A DNA stretch of 64,000 nt from Pedococcus sp. 5OH_020 (GTDB lineage Bacteria; Actinomycetota; Actinomycetes; Actinomycetales; Dermatophilaceae). The notes beneath the pieces were generated by a model. The model ran no database searches, was not told the DNA's origin, and worked only from the letters and a program-made list of their open reading frames with translations. The position numbers and the translations under genes were made by a program. Below, piece after piece: positions 45,734-53,758 of the stretch. Where the stretch lies: positions 62,001-126,000 of the forward strand of contig NZ_JAPYZV010000001.1 of the NCBI RefSeq assembly GCF_027812955.1. Direction: 5' to 3'. Positions within the stretch are counted from its first letter, which is position 1, and each line of letters begins with the position of its first letter.

Positions 45734-46603
45734 ATGGTGGAGCAGGACGGCACCGGGTACCTCGGGGCGGCGCAGGTCCGGGAGATCGCGGCCGGGCTGG
45801 GTCTTCGCCCCACCAAGCAGTGGGGCCAGAACTTCGTCGTCGACGCCAACACCGTCAAGCGCATCGCCCGGGTCGCCGGGGTCAGCGAGCGGGACTCCGT
45901 CGTCGAGGTCGGCCCCGGGCTGGGGTCCCTGACGCTCGCACTGTTGCCGCGCGCCGGACATGTCACCGCCGTCGAGGTCGACCCCGCGCTGGCAGAGGCC
46001 CTCCCCGGCACGGTGCGACGCCTGGCTCCCGCCTACGCCGAGCGGCTGACCCTGGTGCACGCCGACGCCATGCAGGTGCGCGAGCTGCCCGACCCGCAAC
46101 CGACCGCGCTGGTGGCCAACCTGCCGTACAACGTGTCGGTGCCCGTCGTCCTCACCTTCCTCGAGGCCTTCCCGACACTCGAGCGCGTCCTGGTCATGGT
46201 CCAGCTCGAGGTGGCGGAGCGGTTGGCCGCCGGTCCGGGGAGCAAGGCGTACGGCGTACCCAGCGTGAAGGCGGCCTGGTATGCCGCCGTGCGGCTGGCC
46301 GGCACCGTCCCGCGGAGCGTCTTCTGGCCCGTTCCGAACGTCGACTCCGGGCTGGTGGCCCTCGAGCGTCGCCCGCCCCCGGAGACGGCAGCGTCCCGGG
46401 TCGACACCTTCGCGTGCGTCGACGCCGCCTTCGCCCAGCGACGCAAGACGCTGCGCGCGGCCCTCGCCGGCTGGGCCGGCTCCGCGGCCCGGGCCGAGGA
46501 GTGCCTGCGCGCCGCGGGCGTCGACCCGCGGACGCGCGGTGAGCAGCTGGGGGTCGAGGCCTTCGCGGCCATCGCCGCTGCCAGGGGCCGGCTGCCGTCC
46601 TGA
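45734..46603 (+). CDS. rsmA: 16S rRNA dimethyladenosine transferase
   Basis: 289 residues from ATG 45734. It has the SAM-binding KsgA fold: [47 protein letters not shown] (the NLPY catalytic motif) and the C-terminal domain with RRKTLRAAL. It dimethylates A1518 and A1519 of 16S rRNA late in 30S assembly. It is separated from rpfB by a terminator and has its own -10-like box. Confidence 0.95.
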   Translation: MVEQDGTGYLGAAQVREIAAGLGLRPTKQWGQNFVVDANTVKRIARVAGVSERDSVVEVGPGLGSLTLALLPRAGHVTAVEVDPALAEALPGTVRRLAPAYAERLTLVHADAMQVRELPDPQPTALVANLPYNVSVPVVLTFLEAFPTLERVLVMVQLEVAERLAAGPGSKAYGVPSVKAAWYAAVRLAGTVPRSVFWPVPNVDSGLVALERRPPPETAASRVDTFACVDAAFAQRRKTLRAALAGWAGSAARAEECLRAAGVDPRTRGEQLGVEAFAAIAAARGRLPS

Positions 46604-46656
46604 CCCCACGGTCTCCGCACGCCCTCCGGTCAGGAAACGGGAAACTGTGCACCCAT

Positions 46657-46662
46657 TAGGGT
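46657..46662 (+). promoter_or_regulatory. -10-like box TAGGGT before ispE
   Basis: TAGGGT lies seven bases before ATG 46670 with no Shine-Dalgarno; probable leaderless start. Confidence 0.5.
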
Positions 46663-46669
46663 TGCGGCC

Positions 46670-47617
46670 ATGACCTCCGCTGCCGTGACGCCGTCCTCGG
46701 TGACGGTTCGGGTGCCGGCGAAGGTCAACCTCGAGCTGCTCGTCGGGCCCCCTCGGGAGGACGGCTACCACCCTCTGGCGACCGTCTACCAGGCGGTCAC
46801 CCTGTTCGACGAGGTGACCGTCAGGACCGCCGCCGAGTGGAGCATCTCGGTCGTCGGGCCGCAGTCGGTGGGAGTCCCGGCGGACGACACCAACCTCGCC
46901 GCACGTGCCGCTCGGCGGCTGGCCGCGGCGAACGGGGTGGTCCAGCCCGTCCACCTGCGGGTGCGCAAGGAGATCCCGGTGGCCGGGGGGATGGCGGGCG
47001 GCTCCGCTGACGCCGCGGCGGCACTCGTGGCCTGCGACCAGCTCTGGGGTCTGTCCCTGTCCCGGCCCGCGCTCGAGAAGATCGCCGCAGACGTGGGCAG
47101 CGACGTGCCGTTCCTCCTCTCGGGGGGGACGGCCATGGGCTCCGGTCGTGGTGAGGTCCTGGCTCCGGTGCTCGCCAAGGGCACGTACCACTGGGTGTTC
47201 GCCCTGAGCGAGAAGGGACTCTCGACGCCGGCGGTGTACGCGGAGTGCGACCGGCTGCGCTCCGGCCGCCCGGTGCACCAGCCGTCGCCGAGCCCCGAGA
47301 TGATGACCGCCCTGCGCTCCGGCAACGCACGCGCCCTCGGTGAGGCGCTGAGCAACGACCTGCAGGCGGCTGCCATCTCGTTGATGCCCGAGATCGGCGA
47401 CGTCCTCGATGCGGGGCTCGAGTTCGGCGCGGTCGGGGGCGTGGTGTCGGGCTCGGGCCCCACCGTGGCGTTCCTCGCCGAGGACCACGAGTCCGCCCTC
47501 GACCTGGCGGTCTCGCTGACGGCGTCGGGCGCGGTGCAGGACGTCCGTCGCGCGACCGGTCCCGCGCATGGCGCGCATGTGGTCCCCACGTCCAGGCCGG
47601 TGTCATGGCCAACCTGA
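46670..47617 (+). CDS. ispE: 4-diphosphocytidyl-2-C-methyl-D-erythritol kinase
   Basis: 315 residues from ATG 46670. It is a GHMP kinase: RVPAKVNLELLVGPPREDGYH at the N-terminus carries the catalytic Lys, the ATP loop is IPVAGGMAGGSADAAAAL, and the third motif is GGVVSGSGPTVAFLA. It performs the ATP-dependent step of the MEP isoprenoid pathway, feeding undecaprenyl phosphate and menaquinone synthesis. Its end overlaps the ABC-F start by 13 bp. Confidence 0.95.
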   Translation: MTSAAVTPSSVTVRVPAKVNLELLVGPPREDGYHPLATVYQAVTLFDEVTVRTAAEWSISVVGPQSVGVPADDTNLAARAARRLAAANGVVQPVHLRVRKEIPVAGGMAGGSADAAAALVACDQLWGLSLSRPALEKIAADVGSDVPFLLSGGTAMGSGRGEVLAPVLAKGTYHWVFALSEKGLSTPAVYAECDRLRSGRPVHQPSPSPEMMTALRSGNARALGEALSNDLQAAAISLMPEIGDVLDAGLEFGAVGGVVSGSGPTVAFLAEDHESALDLAVSLTASGAVQDVRRATGPAHGAHVVPTSRPVSWPT

Positions 47618-49449
47618 TCTCGGTGGAACGTGCCTCGCTCGCGCTCGGCACGGCGCAGGTGCTCGACGAGATCTCGCTCGGCGTCCTCGGCGGTGACCGG
47701 ATCGGGGTCGTAGGACGCAACGGCGGCGGCAAGACGACGCTGCTGCGCGTCCTGGCCGGGCTGCGCCCGGTGGACTCCGGCAGGGTGACCCGGGTCGGCG
47801 GCGCGACGATCGGCGTCCTCGCGCAGGAGGACGTGCTGGACCCGTCCCACTCGGTCCGCCAGGCCGTGCTGGGCGACCTTGCCGAGCATGTGTGGGCCGG
47901 CGACGCGCGGATCCGCGACGTGCTCACCGGCCTGCTCGGCGGCCTCGACGCGTCGGCGGTCGGAGGCCTGGAGGCCACGGTGGGCCCGCTCTCAGGTGGC
48001 GAACGACGCAGGCTCGCCCTGGCTCGCCTGCTGGTCGCCGACCCGACGGTGCTCTTCCTCGACGAGCCGACGAACCACCTCGACGTGGAGGGCGTCGCCT
48101 GGCTGGCGGAGCACCTGGTGCGGCACCGTGGTCGGCAGGACAACGCCCTGTTCGCGATCACGCACGACCGCTGGTTCCTCGACGCGGTGGCCACGCAGAC
48201 GTGGGAGGTCGTGGACGGCAAGGTCAACGCCTTCGAAGGCGGCTACGCCGCCTACGTGCTGGCCAGGGCGGAGCGGGAGCGGATGGCGGCGGCAACGGCC
48301 GAGCGGCGGGACAACCTGCTGCGCAAGGAGCTGGCCTGGCTTCGCCGGGGCGCGCCGGCGCGGACGTCCAAGCCCAAGTTCCGTATCGAGGCGGCCAACA
48401 CCCTCATCGCGGACGAGCCGCCGCCCCGCGACGACGTCGAGCTGCTGCGCTTCGCGACCACCCGGCTGGGCAAGGACGTCGTCGACCTGCACGACGCCTC
48501 GGTGGTCCTCGGCGACCGCCTGCTGCTCGACCGGGTCACCTGGCACCTCGCCCCGGGCGAGAGGGTCGGCATCGTGGGGGTGAACGGGGCCGGCAAGTCC
48601 ACTCTGCTGCGCGCCATCGCGGGACAGGTGCCGCTCACCTCCGGCAAGCGTAAGCAGGGCGTCACCGTCCGGCTGGCCTACCTGACCCAGGAGGTGCGCG
48701 AGCTCGAGAGGTATGCCGAGTGGCGGGTCATCGAGGCCATCGAGGACGTACGCAAGTACGTGCAGCTCGGCCGCAAGGAGGTGAGCGCGTCCCAGCTGGC
48801 GCAGCGGCTGGGGTTCACCGGCGGCCGCCAGCAGACCCGGGTGTCCGACCTGTCCGGCGGTGAGCGTCGGCGGCTGCAGCTCACCCGGCTGCTGATGGAC
48901 GAGCCCAACCTCCTGCTGCTCGACGAGCCGACGAACGACCTCGACATCGAGACCCTGACCTCGCTGGAGGACGTCCTGGACGGCTGGGCGGGCACGCTGC
49001 TCGTCGTATCACACGACCGGTACCTGCTGGAGCGCGTCTGCGACCGCCAGGTGGCCCTGCTGGGGGACGGCAAGGTGCGCGACCTGCCCGGAGGCGTCGA
49101 GCAGTACCTCGAGCTGCGGCATGCCGCACCGGCCGGCGGGTGGCCTGCGACCGGTGTCGCGGCCGAGAGTCGAGCGCTGACCACCGCGCCCGCGGGACCG
49201 TCGGCCTCGGGGGACGAAGCCGCCACCGCCAGCCCGGCGCAGCTGCGCGAGGCTCGCAAGGAGATGGCTCGCATCGAGAAGCAGCTCACCCGGCTGTCGG
49301 AGCGCGAGGACCGCCTGCACACGGCCATGGTGGAGGCCGCCGCCGACCACACCAAGGTCCTGGAGCTCAACGCCCAGCTGCGCGAGATCGTCGACGAGCG
49401 CGAGGCCCTGGAGCTCGACTGGCTGGCTGCCGCCGAGGTCGCCGGCTAG
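47605..49449 (+). CDS. ABC-F family ATPase (Uup/EttA-like)
   Basis: 614 residues from ATG 47605. It has two ABC domains and no membrane segment: Walker A GRNGGGKTT and GVNGAGKST, signatures LSGGERRRLALARLL and LSGGERRRLQLTRLL, Walker B FLDEPTNHLD and LLDEPTNDLD. The linker between domains and the C-terminal coiled coil (KEMARIEKQLTRLSEREDRLH) fit Uup-like ABC-F proteins. These bind the ribosome and relieve stalled or antibiotic-inhibited translation. The start overlaps ispE. Confidence 0.94.
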   Translation: MANLISVERASLALGTAQVLDEISLGVLGGDRIGVVGRNGGGKTTLLRVLAGLRPVDSGRVTRVGGATIGVLAQEDVLDPSHSVRQAVLGDLAEHVWAGDARIRDVLTGLLGGLDASAVGGLEATVGPLSGGERRRLALARLLVADPTVLFLDEPTNHLDVEGVAWLAEHLVRHRGRQDNALFAITHDRWFLDAVATQTWEVVDGKVNAFEGGYAAYVLARAERERMAAATAERRDNLLRKELAWLRRGAPARTSKPKFRIEAANTLIADEPPPRDDVELLRFATTRLGKDVVDLHDASVVLGDRLLLDRVTWHLAPGERVGIVGVNGAGKSTLLRAIAGQVPLTSGKRKQGVTVRLAYLTQEVRELERYAEWRVIEAIEDVRKYVQLGRKEVSASQLAQRLGFTGGRQQTRVSDLSGGERRRLQLTRLLMDEPNLLLLDEPTNDLDIETLTSLEDVLDGWAGTLLVVSHDRYLLERVCDRQVALLGDGKVRDLPGGVEQYLELRHAAPAGGWPATGVAAESRALTTAPAGPSASGDEAATASPAQLREARKEMARIEKQLTRLSEREDRLHTAMVEAAADHTKVLELNAQLREIVDEREALELDWLAAAEVAG

Positions 49450-49462
49450 GTCTGATGTCGGG

Positions 49463-50011
49463 CTAGGCCTCGAACGGGGAGAGCAGGCGTCGGAGCATCG
49501 CTGCCAGCTCCTCGCAGTCACTGCTGGACAGCTCGACGAGGAGGTCCCGCTCCCGGTCCAGCAGGTCGGCCATGGCGGCGTCGACCGTCTGTTGACCCGA
49601 GGCGGTGAGCCGCACGATCACGCCACGCCGGTCCGTGAGGCTGGGGCTGCGCTCGACCAGCCCGCGGTGCTGGAGCCGGTCGACGCGGTTGGTCATCGTT
49701 CCGCTCGTCACCAGGGTCTGCCGGATCAGCTGACCGGGGGAGAGCGCGTAGGGCGCCCCGGCGCGGCGCAGGGCGGACAGCACGTCGAACTCCCAGCCCT
49801 CCAGCTGGTGCCTGGCGAACGCCTGGGCTCGGTCGAGGTCCAGGCGCCGCGCCAGGCGGGAGACGCGGGACAGCACCTGCAGGGGAGCCACGTCGAGGTC
49901 GGGGCGCTCGCGACGCCAGGCGTCGACGATCTGGTCGACGTCGTCCGGTTGGGGCGGCGTCGGGCCGTCATCGTCCGGCTGGGGCGTCCGGCCGACCCCG
50001 TAGGCGCTCAT
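49463..50011 (-). CDS. tamR: MarR-family regulator, TamR/PecS type
   Basis: 182 residues from ATG 50011. A 60-residue N-terminal extension with an extra helix precedes the MarR winged helix, as in PecS, UrtR and TamR. Key segments are ALRRAGAPYALSPGQLIRQTLVTSGTMTNRVDRLQHRGLVERSPSLTDRRG. Streptomyces TamR is divergent from a trans-aconitate methyltransferase gene and responds to citrate, aconitate and related ligands. The same arrangement is seen here with the gene at 50086, and a perfect operator palindrome lies between. The symbol is transferred by this context. Confidence 0.87.
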   Translation of the reverse strand: MSAYGVGRTPQPDDDGPTPPQPDDVDQIVDAWRRERPDLDVAPLQVLSRVSRLARRLDLDRAQAFARHQLEGWEFDVLSALRRAGAPYALSPGQLIRQTLVTSGTMTNRVDRLQHRGLVERSPSLTDRRGVIVRLTASGQQTVDAAMADLLDRERDLLVELSSSDCEELAAMLRRLLSPFEA

Positions 50012-50036
50012 GATGACAACTGTAACGACCATCAAG

Positions 50037-50054
50037 TATCTTGATATCAAGATA
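50037..50054. promoter_or_regulatory. MarR/TamR operator palindrome
   Basis: TATCTTGATATCAAGATA is a perfect 18-bp palindrome between the divergent regulator and methyltransferase genes, AT-rich against its surroundings. An extra half-site ATCAAG sits just before it. Confidence 0.88.
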
Positions 50055-50085
50055 AGTGCACGAGCCGAGCGCGGAGGCAGAAGCG

Positions 50086-50889
50086 ATGAGTGTGCGTTGG
50101 GACCCGCAGCAGTACGCGAAGTTCGCGGACCACCGTGGCCGCCCGTTCACGGACCTCCTGGCACGGGTCGGCGCGGAACATCCTTCCGTCGTCGTGGACC
50201 TCGGCTGCGGCAACGGGCCCCTCACGCTGTCCCTCGCGCAGCGCTGGCCGGGCGCCACGGTCGTCGGGGTGGACCAGTCGCCCCAGATGCTCGAGGCCGC
50301 CCGCGGCCTCGACGTCGACAGCCGTGTCGAGTGGGTGCAGGCCGACGTCCGTGCATGGGACCCCAGGTCCTTGGCTGCGCCGCCCGACGTCCTGGTCACG
50401 AACGCGACCTTGCAGTGGGTGCCCGGGCACGTCGAGCTCCTCGTGCAGTGGGCGCAGAGCCTGGCCCCCGGCGGGTGGCTGGCGATGCAGGTGCCCGGGA
50501 ACCTCGAGGCTCCGTCCCACGCCTTGATGCGTGAGGTCGCGGCGTCGCACCCCGCGGCGGAGCGTCTGGAGCCCGCGCTGCGCCGCCTGGCCGTGGAGGC
50601 TCCGGCCCGGTATGTCGAGCTGCTGGCGGGCGCCGGGCTGGCGGTCGACGGCTGGGAGACGACCTACCAGCACGTGCTGGACCCGCTTGGCCAGCAGGAG
50701 AACCCGGTCCTGGAGTGGGTCCGCGGGACGGGCCTGCGGCCGGTGCTGGACACGTTGACCGACGAAGCGGAGCGAACGGCGTTCCTGGCGGAGTACGACG
50801 CTCGGCTGCGCACCGCATACCCCCGCACCTCGGTGGGCGTCATCTTCCCGTTCCGTCGCGTCTTCTGCGTCGCCCACCGCCCAGCCTGA
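50086..50889 (+). CDS. tam: Trans-aconitate 2-methyltransferase
   Basis: 267 residues from ATG 50086, eight bases after GGAGG. It is a class I SAM methyltransferase with motif I VVDLGCGNGPLTLSLA and the Tam-type VTNATLQWVPGHVELLVQWA. The N-terminal VRWDPQQYAKFADHRGRPF and C-terminal PYRTSVGVIFPFRRVFCVA-like ending are family marks. Tam methylates trans-aconitate, a by-product of aconitase that inhibits the TCA cycle. The divergent TamR-like regulator supports the call. Confidence 0.9.
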   Translation: MSVRWDPQQYAKFADHRGRPFTDLLARVGAEHPSVVVDLGCGNGPLTLSLAQRWPGATVVGVDQSPQMLEAARGLDVDSRVEWVQADVRAWDPRSLAAPPDVLVTNATLQWVPGHVELLVQWAQSLAPGGWLAMQVPGNLEAPSHALMREVAASHPAAERLEPALRRLAVEAPARYVELLAGAGLAVDGWETTYQHVLDPLGQQENPVLEWVRGTGLRPVLDTLTDEAERTAFLAEYDARLRTAYPRTSVGVIFPFRRVFCVAHRPA

Positions 50890-50903
50890 TCGGCCAAGCT
50901 CAC

Positions 50904-50950
50904 GATTTTGTGCGTGTCGCCGCCCTCTGGGCCATGACACGCACTAAATC
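50904..50950. terminator. Bidirectional hairpin between convergent tam and TetR genes
   Basis: Arms 50904-50918 and 50936-50950 are complementary over 15 bases with a single T-T mismatch; the core GTGCGTGTC/GACACGCAC is perfect. A/T runs flank both sides. Confidence 0.82.
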
Positions 50951-50966
50951 CTGAGTTCGGTCGGGG

Positions 50967-51626
50967 TCAGCGGATGGTGGACAGGCTCGGTTTCTTCTCC
51001 AGACCGGCCAGACCGTTCCAGGCCAGGTTGACGAGGTGGGCCGCGACGTCGGTCTTCTTCATCTTTCGAGAGTCCAGCCACCACTGTCCGGTCAGCGCCA
51101 CCATGCCGACCAGCATCTGGGCGTAGAGGGGGGCCGTCCTGGGGTCCAGCCGCCGGCTCTTGAACTCGGCGGCGAGGATGTGCTCGACCTGGCTCGCCAC
51201 GTCGGAGATGAGGCTGGCGAAGGACCCTGTCGACTGACCGGCGGGGCTGTCGCGGACCAGGATGCGGAAACCGTCGGTGTTGCTCTCGATGTAGTCGAGC
51301 AGGGCTCCGGCCGCGCGCTCCAGCGTCTGGCGGCTGCCCAGCTCCGCGCTGAGCGCGCCTGTGATCCCCCCCAGCAGCGCCGCGATCTCGCGGTCGACGA
51401 CGACGGCGTACAGCCCCTCCTTGCCGCCGAAGTGCTCGTACACCACTGGCTTGGACACGCTGGCCCTCGACGCGATCTCCTCGACGGAGGTCCCTTCGAA
51501 CCCCTTGTCGGCGAAGAGCCTCCGGCCGACCTCGATGAGCTGCTCACGGCGCTGCTTGCCGGTCATCCGGGAGCGCGCGCTGGTGGGGGCTGGCTTCTCC
51601 CGGGCGTCGGTCACGGGTCCCATCAT
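50967..51626 (-). CDS. TetR-family transcriptional regulator
   Basis: 219 residues from ATG 51626 (ATG 51623 and GTG 51614 also in frame). The DNA-binding domain is KQRREQLIEVGRRLFADKGFEGTSVEEIASRASVSKPVVYEHF, near residues 25-70. The C-terminal ligand domain ends with GQWWLDSRKMKKTDVAAHLVNLAW, common in actinobacterial lipid-responsive TetR proteins. It lies 20 bp downstream of the desaturase on the same strand and probably controls that operon through the repeats at 52764-52794 (inference). Confidence 0.9.
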   Translation of the reverse strand: MMGPVTDAREKPAPTSARSRMTGKQRREQLIEVGRRLFADKGFEGTSVEEIASRASVSKPVVYEHFGGKEGLYAVVVDREIAALLGGITGALSAELGSRQTLERAAGALLDYIESNTDGFRILVRDSPAGQSTGSFASLISDVASQVEHILAAEFKSRRLDPRTAPLYAQMLVGMVALTGQWWLDSRKMKKTDVAAHLVNLAWNGLAGLEKKPSLSTIR

Positions 51627-51645
51627 GCCCGCCAGCAGGGGGACC

Positions 51646-52722
51646 TCAGGTCGGCAGCCGGCGCGCGTCCAGGCGCTTCGCAACCGGCCACCGCACGTCG
51701 CTGGCCCAGCCGAGCCTCTCGAAGGCCCAGATGACCCGCGCGCTGCTGTCGACCTGGCCCTTCTCCACCCCGTGGCGGGCGCACGTGGGGTCGGCATGGT
51801 GGAGGTTGTGCCACGACTCACCCATGGACAGCACGGCCAGCCACCAGACGTTGCCGGACTTGTCCCGGCTGCGGAAAGGACGCTCGCCGATCGTGTGACA
51901 GATGGAGTTGATCGACCACGTGACGTGGTGCAGCAGCGCGACCCGCACCAGCGAGCCCCAGAAGAAGGCCGTCACGGCACCCTGCCAGCTCATCGACCAG
52001 AGGCCCCCCACGACAGCGGGCAGCAGCATGGAGACGGCGACCAGGGCGGGAAAGGCGCGGTCCACCTTCTGAAGGTCGGCGTCAGCCATGAGGTCGGGGG
52101 CGTACTTGCTCCGCGGGGTCTGCTCCACGTCGAACAGCCAACCGGTATGGGCCCACCACAGGCCCTTCGCGAGCGCCGGGACCGTCTCCCCGTAGCGCCA
52201 CGGCGAGTGCGGGTCGCCTTCGCGGTCCGAGAAGGCGTGGTGTCGCCGGTGGTCGGCCACCCATCGCACCACGGGGCCCTCGATCGCCAGCGACCCGGCC
52301 ACGGCCAGCGCGATCTTCAGCGCGCGAGCGGCCTTGAAGGACCCGTGGGTGAAATGGCGGTGGAAGCCGACGGTGATCCCGTGCCCGGCGACCGCATACA
52401 TGACGACGGCGATCAGCAGGTCGTGCCACCCCAACCCCCAGCCCCACGCGACCGGGATGGCGGCGACCAGAGCCAGGAACGGCACCCCGATGAAGAGGGC
52501 GAGGGCCACCTGTTCGCCGGTGCGCTTCTTCTCGGCGGGGACCTCGACGGGCCCGCCGTGCGCGGGAGTGCTCGCCTCGGTCGGGGTCTGCCCGGTCGGG
52601 GTCTGCCCGGTCGGGGTCTGCCCGGTCGGGGTCTGCCCGGGCGCGGTCCTCCCGGCGGCGGGCTCCCCGGCCGCGGGCTTGCCGCGAACGGTCTTTCCGG
52701 TGGTGGGAGTCACGGTTGTCAT
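51646..52722 (-). CDS. Acyl-CoA/fatty acid desaturase, delta-9 type
   Basis: 358 residues from ATG 52722, six bases after GGAGGG. The membrane di-iron histidine boxes are complete: HRHFTH, HRRHHAF and HNLHHADPT. Four membrane helices are predicted around them. It introduces a cis double bond into saturated acyl chains, adjusting membrane fluidity. The first 70 residues are low-complexity and carry four TPTGQ repeats encoded by a DNA tandem repeat. A TetR regulator follows in the same operon. Confidence 0.93.
   Translation of the reverse strand: MTTVTPTTGKTVRGKPAAGEPAAGRTAPGQTPTGQTPTGQTPTGQTPTEASTPAHGGPVEVPAEKKRTGEQVALALFIGVPFLALVAAIPVAWGWGLGWHDLLIAVVMYAVAGHGITVGFHRHFTHGSFKAARALKIALAVAGSLAIEGPVVRWVADHRRHHAFSDREGDPHSPWRYGETVPALAKGLWWAHTGWLFDVEQTPRSKYAPDLMADADLQKVDRAFPALVAVSMLLPAVVGGLWSMSWQGAVTAFFWGSLVRVALLHHVTWSINSICHTIGERPFRSRDKSGNVWWLAVLSMGESWHNLHHADPTCARHGVEKGQVDSSARVIWAFERLGWASDVRWPVAKRLDARRLPT
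52581..52640 (-). repeat. 15-bp tandem repeat in the desaturase gene
   Basis: Plus-strand unit TCGGGGTCTGCCCGG, four exact copies, encoding TPTGQ x4 on the minus strand in the N-terminal tail. Confidence 0.95.
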
Positions 52723-52763
52723 GTCAGACCCTCCGACGGTCGCCGACATCGCTCCGAGCGAAC

Positions 52764-52794
52764 TTACGCCACCGTAACCTACGGTCTCGTAGGT
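52764..52794. promoter_or_regulatory. Two overlapping operator-like inverted repeats upstream of the desaturase
   Basis: TTACG-CCAC-CGTAA (52764-52777) and ACCTACG-GTCT-CGTAGGT (52777-52794) share the same N4 spacing and abut. They sit 42 bp before the desaturase ATG, where a TetR repressor would block transcription. Confidence 0.75.
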
Positions 52795-52919
52795 GTCATC
52801 CAGAGACGGAACGCCGGGGAGCGACCGCGCAGCGCCGATGTGAGGGAGCAGGGAGCGCGGACCGGTGCCGCGGCACCGAGCGTCTTGGCTACCCTTGGTC
52901 GGTCCCTCGCCGAGGGCGT

Positions 52920-52998
52920 TCCCCGGTTGGTCTGCTGGCAGGGCCCGCCTGACTTTGAATCAGGATTAGCGACGATGGTTCGATTCCATCCCGGGGAG
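52920..52998 (+). tRNA. tRNA-Gln-like gene, anticodon TTG, irregular
   Basis: Acceptor arms TCCCCGG and CCGGGGA (discriminator G) pair perfectly. The T arm GATGG-TTCGATT-CCATC is canonical, and the anticodon arm CCTGA-CTTTGAA-TCAGG places TTG at positions 34-36. CCA is not encoded. Two extra bases lie between the D and anticodon stems, and the variable region is nine bases (ATTAGCGAC), so it departs from a standard tRNA-Gln. From memory, tRNA-Gln near glmU is seen in other actinobacteria. Confidence 0.7.
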
Positions 52999-53023
52999 CG
53001 ACACGACAAGGGAGGGCAGCGCC

Positions 53024-53569
53024 ATGGGGACGATCGCCGTGCACGAGTTCGTCAGCCTCGACGGGGTCTTCGAAGACCCCAGCTGGACGTTCGACTACGG
53101 GTTCGACCCCGAGATGGGGGAGACGCTCGCGGCGGTCACGCAGGCGTCGACGGCGATCCTGCTGGGTCGGACGACGTTCGAGATGTTCGCCCCGGCCTGG
53201 TCCACCCGCACGGTGGCGGACGACCCCGGTGCCCCGTTCTTCAACGACACCCCGAAGTACGTCGTGGGCGCCCAGGAGCCGAGCGTCCAGTGGGCCGGCT
53301 CCACGCGTCTGGGACCGTACGACGCAGCGACCATCCAGCGCCTCAAGGACGACACCGACGGCACCATCTACGTCTCGGGCAGCGGCACGCTCGTCCGGGC
53401 ACTGCTGCGTGACGGGTTGGTGGACGTCCTCCATCTCTTCGTCTACCCGGTGGCCCTCGGGCAGGGGCGGCGCCTGTGGGCCGAGGGCGGTGAACCGACG
53501 CGGCTCGCTCTGAGCCAGCACCAGGCGTACGAGAACGGCGTCGTGCATCTCGGTCTCACGCCGGCCTAG
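53024..53569 (+). CDS. Dihydrofolate-reductase-fold protein (RibD C-terminal type)
   Basis: 181 residues from ATG 53024. The pattern IAVHEFVSLDGVFEDPSW, ILLGRTTFEMFAPAW, YVVGAQEPSVQWAGS, IYVSGSGTLVRALLRDGLVDVLHLFVYPVALGQGRRLW is that of the RibD_C/YyaP-type NADPH-dependent reductase-like family. Specific substrate unknown. It begins 26 bp after the tRNA-like gene and stands alone before glmU. Confidence 0.9.
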   Translation: MGTIAVHEFVSLDGVFEDPSWTFDYGFDPEMGETLAAVTQASTAILLGRTTFEMFAPAWSTRTVADDPGAPFFNDTPKYVVGAQEPSVQWAGSTRLGPYDAATIQRLKDDTDGTIYVSGSGTLVRALLRDGLVDVLHLFVYPVALGQGRRLWAEGGEPTRLALSQHQAYENGVVHLGLTPA

Positions 53570-53758
53570 CCGTCAGTACAGCCGCCTGCCCACCCCTCAC
53601 GCAGCCGCGAGGCCACCACTGCCGCCTAGCCACCGCACGCGCCCCAGGGACTGCTCCGGGAGGGAACGGCGGGAGGCTGGCGCACCGGGGCGACCATGAC
53701 CGCCCGGTAGCATGACGGCGTCCCGTCGCACCCCACCACCTCGCTGGAGTCCTCGCGC

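Noticed and set aside
52920-52998. Selenocysteine tRNA
   Set aside because: The anticodon is TTG, not TCA, and there is no long variable arm.
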